From positions 1,054,001 to 1,118,000 of the forward strand of contig NZ_LT670818.1 in NCBI RefSeq assembly GCF_900129505.1: DNA of 64,000 bases. Direction: 5' to 3'. The position numbers and the translations under genes are program-made. The notes under the pieces were generated by a model, which did no database searches, was not told the DNA's origin, and worked only from the letters and a program-made list of their open reading frames with translations. This DNA comes from Bradyrhizobium erythrophlei. Its GTDB lineage: Bacteria; Pseudomonadota; Alphaproteobacteria; Rhizobiales; Xanthobacteraceae. Below are positions 44,962 through 56,387 of the stretch, piece by piece; within the stretch, counting starts at the first letter, position 1, and each line of letters opens with the position of its first letter.

Positions 44962-45064
44962 CGTCATTCCGGGACGGTCCGAAGGACCGGGCCCGGGAAT
45001 CTCGAGATTCCCCGATGCGCAATCGCGCATCTGAGGTTCGCGCTTCGCGCGCCCCGGAATGACG
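44962..45064. repeat. Dispersed intergenic palindrome, family B
   Basis: CGTCATTCCGGG at one end and CCCCGGAATGACG at the other. It carries GATGCGCAATCGCGCATC and AATCTCGAGATT inside. It lies between converging ecfG and phyK genes. Confidence 0.75.
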
Positions 45065-45072
45065 CTGGCGCG

Positions 45073-46725
45073 TCACTTCCGCCCCCGCGGCGGCATGGCG
45101 AGTTGTTCGGTGCGGTCGCGTTCGGTCATGTCGACCACGGTCACCATCGGCGCGGTGAGTTCGTAGACATAGCTGACATCGGTGAAATAGCGCTTGGAGA
45201 CGCCGCCGAGCGCTTCCGGCGCGACGCGGTCGAGCAGGATCAGGCCGAAATCGCTGTCCGCGCGGCGCGTCGCGGCCGAAGTGTTGAATTCTTCCCAGCG
45301 GAAATGAAAGATGGTGTCGGGCTCCTCGCCCGTCACTTCCCAATGCGCCACGATGTGCGGGTGCTTGCCGACCAGCGAAAGCCCCTCGTCGGAATGCGAC
45401 GCCAGTTCGAAGAACAGCAGCGACAGGCTTTGCGCGGCGCGCGCGCTGACCGCGATATCGGGACCGGAGACCGCGATCCGCTCGGCATGCGGGATCGCGC
45501 GGGCCTCGAACAGGCCCTTCAGCTTGACGCCCTGCCACTGGCTTTCGCTGAGCAGCGAGACCACGTTCGACATCGCATGGATGCGGCCGATCAGCAGCTC
45601 GCGGGCGACGTCGATGTCGGAGCCATGGCGCAGCGTACGCGTCACGATCGACTGGATCACGGCGAGGATATTTTTCACCCGATGATTGAGCTCGTCGATG
45701 ACGGCGGTCAGCCGGCGCTCGAAGCCGATCCTGACCTGGATTTCCCGGCTGAGCCTCAAATTGTTGTAGGCGACATAGCCGAACAGGCCGCAGACGATGA
45801 TGGTCAGCGCCAGCCCGATGGCGGCCGCCACCGCCGCCGTCTCTTGCGCGCGCTTCGTCATGTTGGTCTTGGCGTAATAGCCGAGCGTCCAGTCGCGGCC
45901 GCCGAAGGTCACGGTCCGCAGCATCGACGGGGCCTGCGCCGATGCCGGCCGCGTCGTGACGTTGCCCTGATGGTCGGCGATCAGCTCGCTGCCGGCATCG
46001 CGCGGATCCCTCAGCACCACCGAGAACAACGAGAGATCGTCATTGGTCAGCATCAGCGACGCCAGATCATAGGAGAAGGTCACGAAGCCAACAGGCGAGG
46101 CGCCGCCTTGCTGCAGAACCGGGGCGGCCAGCACCAGCCCGATCGCCCCGTCCGGACGCAACAACGGGAACGGATCCGAGGCGACCGGCTTGCCGTCGGC
46201 CATGGCCCGCGCCAGCATCGGCCCCAGCACCGGGTGCCGGTCCAGCGACCAGCCGGCAAACGCCATCGTCTCCGGATTGCGCGGCTCGACATCCATCAGC
46301 ACATCGAGCGGCCGATCGAGCGCGCCCTTGTCCAGCGGCTGATCGTCGTAATTGCGGATCACCGGATTCGGAAATCCCGCCGACTTGAGTTCCGCCCGCG
46401 CCGCATCGAGCTCATTCGGCTGGAGCCGCGCGATCCAGCTCGCAACCACGAAATCGGTCTTGAAGGCGTAGATCGATGCCCGCAACGGCTGCAGCATATT
46501 GGCCTTTATCACCGACGGCGTGCGGAAGAGGCCGGATGCGACGCGGGCCAAAAGCTCACGCTCGGTGAGCCGGTCCTGAACCAGGCTGGCATGGACGTCG
46601 ATGGCGCGCGCCAGCGCAATCCCGTTAACCGTCAATTCCTGATCGTGGACACGGTAAGCCGCAAGCCCGGAGAGCAGAACCCCGATCAGTGCGATAAACC
46701 CGATGATGAAACCCAGCCGAACCAC
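45073..46725 (-). CDS. phyK: Sensor histidine kinase of the HWE/HisKA_2 type (PhyK-like), degenerate ATPase domain
   Basis: A 550-residue membrane kinase in the place where PhyK, the kinase of PhyR, is usually encoded. TM1 is about 6-25, a periplasmic sensor runs 30-285, and TM2 is about 298-320. The dimerisation/phosphorylation box is ELNHRVKNILAVIQS with His348. In the ATPase domain the N-box reads ELASHSDEGLSL (about 440-451) and lacks the usual Asn; the later G-box position reads SDFGLIL (about 491-497). ATP binding may be impaired. The start is GTG 46725, with no good ribosome-binding site. Assignment to PhyK is by position and domain. Confidence 0.8.
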   Translation of the reverse strand: MVRLGFIIGFIALIGVLLSGLAAYRVHDQELTVNGIALARAIDVHASLVQDRLTERELLARVASGLFRTPSVIKANMLQPLRASIYAFKTDFVVASWIARLQPNELDAARAELKSAGFPNPVIRNYDDQPLDKGALDRPLDVLMDVEPRNPETMAFAGWSLDRHPVLGPMLARAMADGKPVASDPFPLLRPDGAIGLVLAAPVLQQGGASPVGFVTFSYDLASLMLTNDDLSLFSVVLRDPRDAGSELIADHQGNVTTRPASAQAPSMLRTVTFGGRDWTLGYYAKTNMTKRAQETAAVAAAIGLALTIIVCGLFGYVAYNNLRLSREIQVRIGFERRLTAVIDELNHRVKNILAVIQSIVTRTLRHGSDIDVARELLIGRIHAMSNVVSLLSESQWQGVKLKGLFEARAIPHAERIAVSGPDIAVSARAAQSLSLLFFELASHSDEGLSLVGKHPHIVAHWEVTGEEPDTIFHFRWEEFNTSAATRRADSDFGLILLDRVAPEALGGVSKRYFTDVSYVYELTAPMVTVVDMTERDRTEQLAMPPRGRK

Positions 46726-47149
46726 TCGTTTACTCTGGGAATGAGGAGTTGGCGAAGAACGGAAGCAGCAACATCTTTCGTCCGCCGTGGCGGCAACAAT
46801 CCGATTGAGGCAACGCGTCGAAGCAGAATGAATGCCAAATGTCTTTGGATATTGGAGGAGCAGGCATCAGGACGCAACTGCGGTTGGCGATGAAGAACGG
46901 GAAGGCCACCCAAGGTGTGGTCCCGGCAAGGACCGGAAGATGTTAATTGCGCCGAGCCGTTTTTGTTCCATGGCAGCGCAAAGGTTGTAGCCGCGATGTG
47001 CAATTGCACATCGGAGTTCGATGCTCCGCATCGGCCCGGAAAGACGAATACAGGTTTTTCGCTCGCCACAATCGTTAACGCCAGAACCGCTGGCCAACAG
47101 CGTTAACGAATTCGCTCAGGCCGTCTTGATGCTCAGCCCGCCTTGATGC
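46726..47149. other. 424-bp gap between phyK and ureG
   Basis: No gene was recognised. It contains the core palindrome GATGTGCAATTGCACATC seen inside family B repeats (about 46995-47013), two copies of CGTTAACG about 30 bp apart (47071-47108), and a direct duplication of TTGATGCTCAGCC (47126-47138 and 47143-47155) that spans the ureG stop codon. No terminator-like hairpin with a T run was seen. Confidence 0.5.
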
Positions 47150-47785
47150 TCAGCCAGCCTTGGCCTGCGCCGGCTTCAGACCGCCCTTGGCCTCGATGAA
47201 GTCGATGATGCGCTCGAGCCCCTCGCTCTTCTTCAGGTTGGTCATGACGAACGGCCGCTCGCCGCGCATCCGTTTCGCGTCGGTGTCCATCTTCTCCAGG
47301 GAAGCGCCGACATGCGGGGCGAGGTCGATCTTGTTGATCACCAGAAGATCGGAACGGGTGATGCCTGGACCGCCCTTGGAGGGGATCTTGTCGCCGGCGG
47401 CGACGTCGATCACATAGATCGTGAGGTCCGCGAGTTCCGGCGAGAAGGTGGCGGCGAGATTGTCGCCGCCGGATTCGATCAGCACCAGATCGAGACCGGG
47501 GAATTTCGCGCGCATGTCGGCGACCGCGGCGAGGTTCATCGAGGCGTCCTCGCGGATCGCGGTGTGCGGACAGCCGCCGGTCTCGACGCCTGCGATGCGA
47601 TCCGGCGTCAGCGATCCCGAGCGCACCAGGAATTCCGCATCCCATTTGGTGTAGATGTCGTTGGTGATGGCGGCGATGTCGTAGCGCTGGCGCATCGACT
47701 TGCAGAGCAGGTCCATCAGCGCGGTCTTTCCCGATCCGACCGGACCGCCGATGCCGACGCGAAGCGGGCCGTTCAAGCTGGACAT
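47150..47785 (-). CDS. ureG: Urease accessory GTPase UreG
   Basis: A 211-residue SIMIBI GTPase that powers nickel delivery to urease. P-loop [26 protein letters not shown], the metal-binding [31 protein letters not shown], and [13 protein letters not shown] are all present. The first codon is ATG 47785. It is the last gene of the urease block, 154 bp after ureF with a repeat between. Confidence 0.97.
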   Translation of the reverse strand: MSSLNGPLRVGIGGPVGSGKTALMDLLCKSMRQRYDIAAITNDIYTKWDAEFLVRSGSLTPDRIAGVETGGCPHTAIREDASMNLAAVADMRAKFPGLDLVLIESGGDNLAATFSPELADLTIYVIDVAAGDKIPSKGGPGITRSDLLVINKIDLAPHVGASLEKMDTDAKRMRGERPFVMTNLKKSEGLERIIDFIEAKGGLKPAQAKAG

Positions 47786-47804
47786 GTGAAGCACTCTCTC
47801 TGAT

Positions 47805-47923
47805 GTCGTCCCTGCGAAGGCAGGGACCCATAACCACTGGCGGTCGCGTTTGCAAAAGGTCTCTGCCCTCGTGCCCTCACGATGGGCCGCGGCGTATGGG
47901 TCCCCGCTTTCGCGGGGACGACG
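47805..47923. repeat. Dispersed intergenic palindrome, family A
   Basis: GTCGTCCCTGCGAAGGCAGGGAC at one end and GTCCCCGCTTTCGCGGGGACGAC at the other, 119 bp in total. It splits ureF from ureG. Confidence 0.75.
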
Positions 47924-47939
47924 AAGATCGCGTGTCCCC

Positions 47940-48629
47940 TCATGACCGGAACAGCCTGGTATACTGCGTCTCGTGGCGCAGGCTGGCCAAATCAGCGCGG
48001 AAGGTGGCGCTGCCGAGATCGTCGAGCGCGGCGCCGAGCGCGCGGCTGGCAGTGGCGGCGACGACGGGCTCGAGCTGCGCCAGCACGCGCTGGCTGTCGG
48101 TCTGTCCGAGCGGCACCAGCCGGGCGCCGGCGGAGATCCAGTTCGACACCACCGCGTGCAGGAAGGCGTGCATGGTGGGGGCGAGCGGGATCGCATGCAC
48201 TGAAGCGACAAGGCCCACCGCGACGGGATAGACGATGGCGCCGTCGCACTCGGCGATCACGGCATCAAGACCATCGCAATTCCATGCCGCGCGGGCGATC
48301 TCGATGAAGGCGCGGCCCTGCGCCGAGGTTTCAAGCTGGCGCTCGCGCGAGGGCACGAAGGCGGCCGAAAGCTCCGCGATTTCCCTCAAGGCGCGCGCGT
48401 CGCGCGAACCCGCGGCGCGGTGGGCATGGGCCAGGAATACGCCGTCGCAAAAGCCGCTGCCTTCCGCCAGCATCGCCGCCAGCCAATCGCTCAACGACGC
48501 GGCGTCGCCGATATCGCCGGCCTCCACCGCCCATTCGATGCCGCTGGAGTAGGAGAACGCGCCGACCGGAAAGGCCGGCGACAGCCAGGTCATCAGCCGG
48601 TACAGCGCCGCCGCCTCGGCTTCGTCCAT
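47940..48629 (-). CDS. ureF: Urease accessory protein UreF
   Basis: A 229-residue all-helical chaperone that joins UreD-UreG during urease activation. The N-terminal [33 protein letters not shown] is a strong family match; GRAFIEIA and the Gln-rich [18 protein letters not shown] segment follow. ATG 48629 ([18 protein letters not shown]). Longer readings overlap the His-rich end of ureE and are not family-like. Confidence 0.95.
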   Translation of the reverse strand: MDEAEAAALYRLMTWLSPAFPVGAFSYSSGIEWAVEAGDIGDAASLSDWLAAMLAEGSGFCDGVFLAHAHRAAGSRDARALREIAELSAAFVPSRERQLETSAQGRAFIEIARAAWNCDGLDAVIAECDGAIVYPVAVGLVASVHAIPLAPTMHAFLHAVVSNWISAGARLVPLGQTDSQRVLAQLEPVVAATASRALGAALDDLGSATFRADLASLRHETQYTRLFRS

Positions 48630-48717
48630 CCTGGTCCGACGATCGATCGGCCGCGCGATGCCTTCGCCTGCCGCGCTCGCCTCCACCGCCCTGCTCCGCC
48701 GCGGCTTTGGCGGCGGC

Positions 48718-49350
48718 TTACTTGTGGTCATGAGCATGGGAATGGCCGTGATGGTCGTGCTCGCAATGCTCGTCGTGCTGATGGTGGTGGTCATCATGGC
48801 CATGATCATCATGATGAGCATGACCATGCGACGAATGGGCGTGGCTGCTGGCTTCCGCGTGGGCATGCGAATGGGCCTCGACATGGGCGTGCGAATGGGT
48901 TTCCGCATGCGCGTGGAAAGCCTCGGCATAGGCGCCGCCTTCGGGATCGAACGGCGCCTCGATCTCGATCACGCGCGCGCCGAGCCCCTTCACCATCGCC
49001 TCGATGACGTGGTCGCGGCGGATCCGCAGGCCCTTCGCCATGATCTGGGTCGGCAGATGACGGTTGCCGAGATGCCAGGCGACGCGGACCAGATGCTGCG
49101 GATCGTTGCAGCGGATCTCGGTCAGCGGCTCGGGGGCGGCGACCACCTCGATCAGCCTGCCGTCGTCGAGCACCAGCGCGTCGCCGCCGCGCAACGCCAC
49201 CGCGTGTTCGAGGTCGAGCAGGAATTCAAGCCCGCGGGTGCCGGTCATTGCCATCCGCCGCCGGTGACGGTCGTCGAAATCGAGCACGACGGTATCGGCC
49301 GGCGGCGAACTCCAGCGATGCTGGCCCTGGACTCGGGTGGCGCGGATCAT
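48718..49350 (-). CDS. ureE: Urease accessory metallochaperone UreE with His-rich tail
   Basis: A 210-residue nickel-binding protein. The UreE core (residues 1-140) includes [20 protein letters not shown] and [13 protein letters not shown], with the conserved metal-site His of the family. The last 65 residues hold 28 histidines with Asp, Glu and Ala, forming a nickel store. The tail is encoded by imperfect DNA repeats (about 48720-48910). ATG 49350 begins MIRATRVQ. Confidence 0.95.
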   Translation of the reverse strand: MIRATRVQGQHRWSSPPADTVVLDFDDRHRRRMAMTGTRGLEFLLDLEHAVALRGGDALVLDDGRLIEVVAAPEPLTEIRCNDPQHLVRVAWHLGNRHLPTQIMAKGLRIRRDHVIEAMVKGLGARVIEIEAPFDPEGGAYAEAFHAHAETHSHAHVEAHSHAHAEASSHAHSSHGHAHHDDHGHDDHHHQHDEHCEHDHHGHSHAHDHK

Positions 49351-49380
49351 TTGAAAATGCTCACGGGCTTCTCGACCTTG

Positions 49381-49680
49381 TTAGCGGACGTCGACCTTTT
49401 CGGGCGTGATGACCTCGATCTTCGGCGGTGCGGCGAAGCATTTCACGGCGACGCGGCCGAACGTCTTCATGTGCTCGGCGGCGCGGTGCGGCACCAGCGC
49501 TTCGGCGTTTTCCCACTGCTCGACGAACACCATCTTGGTCGGATCGGTCACGCTCTCATGCAAGTCATAAGCGATGTTACCGGGCTCCTTCCGGGTTCCG
49601 GCGATGCAGGCGGTGGCGGCGGCGATGAACTCGGCGCGAGTTTCAGGTTTCACGGTCAGCGTGGCAACGACATAAATCAC
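49381..49680 (-). CDS. Antibiotic biosynthesis monooxygenase (ABM) domain protein
   Basis: A 99-residue ABM/quinol monooxygenase-like protein: MIYVVATLTVKPETRAEFIAAA, GNIAYDLHESVTDPTKMVFVEQWENAEAL, HMKTFGRV. These small dimers act on quinols or heme-like substrates. It sits between ureC and ureE on the same strand, 60 bp after ureC. A link to urea metabolism is not obvious; it may be a passenger in the operon. Confidence 0.88.
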   Translation of the reverse strand: MIYVVATLTVKPETRAEFIAAATACIAGTRKEPGNIAYDLHESVTDPTKMVFVEQWENAEALVPHRAAEHMKTFGRVAVKCFAAPPKIEVITPEKVDVR

Positions 49681-49740
49681 TTCAATCCTCCCAGCTTTTG
49701 TTCTGGCTTTGATCGCCGGGCGGGACCTTAGAACAGGACA

Positions 49741-51449
<1,709 letters not shown>

Positions 51450-51453
<4 letters not shown>

Positions 51454-51878
51454 GATTCCGCTCCATCGGCTGAGAAGTTTCCTCCCCCCTTGCGGGGGAG
51501 GGTTAGGGAGGGGGGTGCTCCTTGCTCCGCTGCCAGACCAATGGCAATCACGACGCCCTCTAGATTTTTGATCACGTCGTCGTTGGTGAACCGGAGCACG
51601 CGATATCCGCGGGAGGAAAACCATTGATCGCGCACCGCGTCGTGGCGAATACGCTCTTCGAAGTCATGGCTTTCGCCATCGACCTCAACGACGAGCTTGC
51701 AAGAGTGGGAAACGAAGTCCGCTATGTAGTTGCCCATCGGGCTCTGCCGGCGAAAGCCAAGCCCAGCGAGTCGATTTGCCTTCAGGTGACGCCATAATAA
51801 GGTTTCGGCGCGCGTCATCGTGCGTCTCAAGTGTTTGGCACGATCGCGCTGAATCCTGTCGACCTCGTTGTGCGGCAT
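51450..51878 (-). CDS. DUF559 endonuclease-like protein inserted between ureB and ureC
   Basis: A 142-residue protein of the DUF559 (Vsr-like, PD-(D/E)xK) family: [51 protein letters not shown], then [19 protein letters not shown]. Asp of YIADF and the Glu/Asp of EVDGE look like active-site residues. It lies between inverted repeats (51481-51516 and 51879-51914), and its last 20 residues are encoded by one of them. It is out of place in a urease operon and probably arrived as a cassette. Its stop overlaps ureC. Confidence 0.88.
51481..51516. repeat. Inverted repeat, ureC side of the DUF559 cassette
   Basis: Begins CCTCCCCCCTTGCGGGGGAG. The copy at 51879-51914 is its reverse complement with two mismatches over 36 bp; the outer 24 bp are identical. 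Confidence 0.88.
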
Positions 51879-51914
51879 ACCCCTCTCCCCAACCCTCCCC
51901 CGCAAGGGGGGAGG
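51879..51914. repeat. Inverted repeat, ureB side of the DUF559 cassette
   Basis: Mirror copy of 51481-51516, lying just upstream of the DUF559 start codon. Each arm itself contains a small hairpin CCCCCGCAAGGGGG. Confidence 0.88.
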
Positions 51915-51946
51915 GTGCGCGACAGCTCCGCTCGCCTCCAGAAGAA

Positions 51947-52252
51947 TCACAGCTTCCCCATCACCTCGCCGCGGAAGCCGTAGACCGTGCGCTTGCCGGC
52001 GAGCGTCACCAGTTGCACGTCGCGGGTCTGGCCGGGCTCGAACCGCACCGCGGTGCCGGCGGCGATGTCAAGCCGCATGCCGTGCGCCTTCTTGCGCTCG
52101 AATTTCAGCGCCGGATTGGTCTCGAAGAAATGGTAGTGCGAGCCGACCTGGATCGGCCGGTCGCCGGTATTCGCGACTGTGAGTGTCACCGTCTTGCGGC
52201 CGGCATTGAGTTCGATCTCGCCGTCCTGAATGAAGAGTTCGCCTGGAATCAT
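51947..52252 (-). CDS. ureB: Urease beta subunit
   Basis: A 101-residue structural subunit. [69 protein letters not shown] and [10 protein letters not shown] are canonical. In most operons it is directly followed by ureC; here the DUF559 cassette separates them by about 490 bp. Confidence 0.97.
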   Translation of the reverse strand: MIPGELFIQDGEIELNAGRKTVTLTVANTGDRPIQVGSHYHFFETNPALKFERKKAHGMRLDIAAGTAVRFEPGQTRDVQLVTLAGKRTVYGFRGEVMGKL

Positions 52253-52266
52253 TTTTCACCTTCCTA

Positions 52267-52382
52267 CGTCATTCCGGGGCGAGGCGAAGCCTCGAACTCT
52301 GGTGTGCGATTGCACATCAGAGAATCTCGATCAATTACCTCTGGATTCCGGGTTCGGCCGTTCCGGCCGCCCCGGAATGACG
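52267..52382. repeat. Dispersed intergenic palindrome, family B
   Basis: CGTCATTCCGGGGCG at one end and GCCCCGGAATGACG at the other, with GTGCGATTGCACATC inside. It lies between ureA and ureB within one operon, so it is transcribed and could affect mRNA stability. Confidence 0.75.
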
Positions 52383-52393
52383 ACTTAGAATTC

Positions 52394-52696
52394 TCACCGG
52401 ATCGGCTCGTGCACGGTGACGAGTTTTGTCCCGTCCGGAAACGTCGCCTCGACCTGGATGTCGTGGATCATCTCGGCGATGCCGTCCATGCACTGCGCGC
52501 GGGTGACAACCTGCGCACCGGCCTGCATCAAATCGGCCACGGTGCGGCCGTCGCGGGCGCCCTCAACGATGAAATCCGAGATGATGGCGATGGCTTCGGG
52601 ATGGTTGAGCTTGACGCCGCGCTCCAGCCGGCGCCGCGCCACCATCGCCGCCATGGAAATCAGCAGCTTGTCCTTTTCGCGGGGAGAGAGATTCAT
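52394..52696 (-). CDS. ureA: Urease gamma subunit
   Basis: A 100-residue subunit: [62 protein letters not shown], and the Gly/Pro-rich end [18 protein letters not shown] 52696. It lies 62 bp after ureD. Confidence 0.97.
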   Translation of the reverse strand: MNLSPREKDKLLISMAAMVARRRLERGVKLNHPEAIAIISDFIVEGARDGRTVADLMQAGAQVVTRAQCMDGIAEMIHDIQVEATFPDGTKLVTVHEPIR

Positions 52697-52758
52697 GCGA
52701 GCACTCTGATAAATTTCGTCTGATCTGGTTGAGCCACAATCGAATCGAGCCTGCGCAT

Positions 52759-53595
52759 CTAATTGAGCCATAGCCGCGGCAGCGCCTGACCCGAGGCACG
52801 GCCGAGCACCGCCATCATGTCGGCGCGAAGCTTCCCCGCATCTTGGGCACAGAAACGCGCCATTGCAAACCCGTTCCAGGAGGAGATGCCGACCTCGCCG
52901 CCGAAGGATGTCGTCAACTCGCGGATCCGCTCCACCAACGCCTCGTCGCCGGGCACGATCAGCGCGGTGCCGATTGCGACGCCACCCCTGGCGACCGCCG
53001 CTCTGCCGAGCTTTTCGCCGATGTCACCGTCGAGTCGGATATTCTCGGCGAATACCAGCCGGCCGCCGCGGGAGAGCCGCCAGCGGTCGGTGAACTCGCC
53101 CGACAGCATTCGTTCGCCCATCGCGGTGCGGCCGAACACCACGATTTCGCAGAGCAAGAGCGAGGCGCTGTCCGCAAGGTCAATATCGATGTGGCGCGAT
53201 ACCCGCGCCCGGTCGAACAGGATGGTTTCCTGCGGCAGCCAGGCGATCTGCGCGCCCGCAGCCGCCTTCAGGGAGATGTCGAGCTGCGCGGCCGGTCCCT
53301 CGGCCCGGTAGATTTTTTCCGCCGCCGCGGTCGTCACCGAAAGGCGCGTCCCCTCGCCTGCCGCGATCTCGATGCCGAACCGGTCGCCGCCGGCGACGCC
53401 GCCGGCGGTGTTGACGAACACCGCCGACAGCCCGTCGGCCTCGGGCGAGGGAAAGCGGACGCGCAAGGAACCTGATTCATGCAGATGGTGGCGGCGGGTC
53501 AGCCCTTCGACCTGATGCACGTCGAAAATCACCGAGCCCTGGGCCCGATTGGCCGCGAAGATCGCCGAAGTCGCGCTGGTGGTCCCGGTCCGCAT
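52759..53595 (-). CDS. ureD: Urease accessory protein UreD
   Basis: A 278-residue scaffold protein that binds apo-urease together with UreF and UreG. Family landmarks are [69 protein letters not shown] and [17 protein letters not shown] 53595. It follows urtE by 61 bp, joining urea uptake and hydrolysis genes. Confidence 0.96.
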   Translation of the reverse strand: MRTGTTSATSAIFAANRAQGSVIFDVHQVEGLTRRHHLHESGSLRVRFPSPEADGLSAVFVNTAGGVAGGDRFGIEIAAGEGTRLSVTTAAAEKIYRAEGPAAQLDISLKAAAGAQIAWLPQETILFDRARVSRHIDIDLADSASLLLCEIVVFGRTAMGERMLSGEFTDRWRLSRGGRLVFAENIRLDGDIGEKLGRAAVARGGVAIGTALIVPGDEALVERIRELTTSFGGEVGISSWNGFAMARFCAQDAGKLRADMMAVLGRASGQALPRLWLN

Positions 53596-53656
53596 CCGTC
53601 CCCAAATTCTTCCAGACAGGACGCGCGACCCCTGCCGGTCGCGTCATAAATCCAGT

Positions 53657-54352
53657 CTACAGCGCCATTTGACGGCTTATTTCGGCGGGGTCCATAGCGC
53701 TGCGATCGCAGGCATATTTCACCGCGCCCCGGTCCATCACGGCAAAATTGTCGCCGAGCTCGCAGGCAAAGTCGAGATATTGTTCGACCAGCACGATCGC
53801 GATGTTGCCGAGGCTGCGCAGATACTGGATCGCGCGGCCGATGTCCTTGATGATCGACGGCTGGATACCCTCGGTCGGCTCGTCGAGCAGCAGCAGCTTG
53901 GGCCGCATCACCAGCGCGCGTCCGATGGCGAGCTGCTGCTGCTGGCCGCCGGAAAGGTCGCCGCCGCGGCGGCCCAGCATCGACTGCAGCACCGGAAACA
54001 GCGAGAACACGTCATCCGGGATATTGCGATCGTCGCGCTTCAAGGGCCCAAAGCCGGTCTTGAGATTTTCCTCCACCGTCAGCAGCGGGAAGATCTCGCG
54101 GCCTTGCGGCACGAAGCCGATGCCCTTGCGCGCGCGCTCATAGGGTTTCAGCCCCGTGATGTCGGCGCCGTCGAACACGATCGAGCCCGAGGCGATCGGA
54201 TACTGGCCGACCATGGCGCGCAGCAGCGAGGTCTTGCCGACGCCGTTGCGCCCCAGCACGCAGGTCACCTTGCCCGGCTCGGCCGAGATCGAGACGCCGC
54301 GCAGTGCCTGCGCCGCGCCGTAATAGAGGCTGATGTTGTTGACGTCGAGCAT
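53657..54352 (-). CDS. urtE: Urea ABC transporter ATP-binding protein UrtE
   Basis: A 231-residue LivF-type ATPase. Walker A GRNGVGKTSLL, signature LSGGQQQQLAIGRAL, Walker B LLLLDEPTEGIQPSIIKDIG. IQPSII at this position is typical of UrtE. ATG 54352 (MLDVNNISLYYG) is preferred to one five codons upstream. Confidence 0.96.
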   Translation of the reverse strand: MLDVNNISLYYGAAQALRGVSISAEPGKVTCVLGRNGVGKTSLLRAMVGQYPIASGSIVFDGADITGLKPYERARKGIGFVPQGREIFPLLTVEENLKTGFGPLKRDDRNIPDDVFSLFPVLQSMLGRRGGDLSGGQQQQLAIGRALVMRPKLLLLDEPTEGIQPSIIKDIGRAIQYLRSLGNIAIVLVEQYLDFACELGDNFAVMDRGAVKYACDRSAMDPAEISRQMAL

Positions 54353-54370
54353 GTGGCACGTCCTCAATAT

Positions 54371-54436
54371 GGCGAGTAGCGAATAGCGAGTAGCGAATAG
54401 TCAGAAAGAATTCCCATTCGCCATTCGCTACTCGCC
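54371..54436. repeat. Tandem and inverted repeat between urtD and urtE
   Basis: GGCGAGTAGCGAAT (54371-54384), a direct repeat CGAGTAGCGAATAG immediately after, and an inverted copy at 54423-54436. The mRNA could form a hairpin between the two cistrons. Confidence 0.75.
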
Positions 54437-54446
54437 ATTCGCCCCT

Positions 54447-55208
<762 letters not shown>

Positions 55209-55211
55209 CGC

Positions 55212-56387
55212 TCACTCCGCCATGTTCGGTTCTGAGACGCCGTCTTCGCGCGCAGCACTGGCGGCATTGGCCGTGACCGCCATTCGGTTCGCTTTCCACG
55301 GCTCCCACCAGGCATTGAAGGTGCCGACGATCCCCTTCGGCAGCAACAGTGTCACCAGGATGAACAGCGCGCCCAGCATGAACAGCCAGTACGGCGCCAG
55401 CGCGCCCGAGGTGAAGAAGGTTTTTGCGTAATTGACGACGACGGCGCCGAGCGCGGCGCCGATCAGCGTGCCCCGGCCGCCGACCGCGACCCAGATCACC
55501 GCCTCGATCGAATTGCCCGGCGCGAATTCGCCGGGGTTGATGATGCCGACCTGTGGCACATAGAGCGCGCCGGCGACGCCGGCCATGCAGGCCGACAGCG
55601 TGAACACGAACAGCTTGTAGGATTCGACACGGTAGCCGAGAAACCGCGTGCGGGATTCGGCGTCGCGCACCGCGATCAGGACCTTGCCGAGCTTGGAAGT
55701 CACCACCGCGCGGCAGATCAGGAAGGCGATGATCAGTGCTACGCAACTCAGCGCAAACAGCGCCGCGCGTGTGCCCTCGGCCTGCACGTTGAGGCCCAAT
55801 ATGTCCTTGAAGTCGGTGAGGCCGTTATTGCCGCCGAAACCGAAATCGTTGCGAAAGAACGCCAGCAGCAGCGCGTAGGTCATCGCCTGCGTGATGATCG
55901 ACAGATAGACGCCGGTGACGCGGGAGCGGAACGCCAGCCAGCCGAAGCAGAAGGCCAGTAGCCCCGGGACCAGAAGCACCATCACGGCCGCGAACCAGAA
56001 CATGTCAAAACCGTTCCAGTACCAGGGCAGCTTCGGATAGTTCAGGAACACCATGAAGTCGGGCAATATCGGATTGCCGTAGACGCCGCGGCTGCCGATC
56101 TGGCGCATCAGATACATGCCCATCGCGTAGCCGCCGAGCGCGAAAAACGCGCCGTGGCCGAGCGAGAGGATGCCGCAATAACCCCAGATCAGGTCGATCG
56201 CCAGCGCCAGGATGGCGTAGCAGACATATTTGCCCCACAGCGCGACCAGATAGGTCGGCACCTGCAGGAAGGAGCCCGCCGGCAGCAGCAGGTTCGACAG
56301 CGGGATCAGCACGCCGCAGGCGGCAACCACGAGCAGGAATACGGTCGCGCTGCGATCCAGCGAGCGGGTCAGCACGTGCGGCATCAT
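55212..56387 (-). CDS. urtC: Urea ABC transporter permease UrtC
   Basis: A 391-residue LivM-like permease with about ten helices. ALAIDLIWGYCGILSLGHGAFFALGGYAMGMYLM and WVAVGGRGTLIGAALGAVVVNYAKTFFTS are family landmarks. It starts with a double ATG at 56387/56384 that overlaps the urtB stop. Confidence 0.95.
   Translation of the reverse strand: MMPHVLTRSLDRSATVFLLVVAACGVLIPLSNLLLPAGSFLQVPTYLVALWGKYVCYAILALAIDLIWGYCGILSLGHGAFFALGGYAMGMYLMRQIGSRGVYGNPILPDFMVFLNYPKLPWYWNGFDMFWFAAVMVLLVPGLLAFCFGWLAFRSRVTGVYLSIITQAMTYALLLAFFRNDFGFGGNNGLTDFKDILGLNVQAEGTRAALFALSCVALIIAFLICRAVVTSKLGKVLIAVRDAESRTRFLGYRVESYKLFVFTLSACMAGVAGALYVPQVGIINPGEFAPGNSIEAVIWVAVGGRGTLIGAALGAVVVNYAKTFFTSGALAPYWLFMLGALFILVTLLLPKGIVGTFNAWWEPWKANRMAVTANAASAAREDGVSEPNMAE

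Noticed and set aside
51456..51933. TCCGCTC on both sides of the DUF559 cassette as a target duplication
   Set aside because: Not adjacent to the repeat ends and too short to be convincing.
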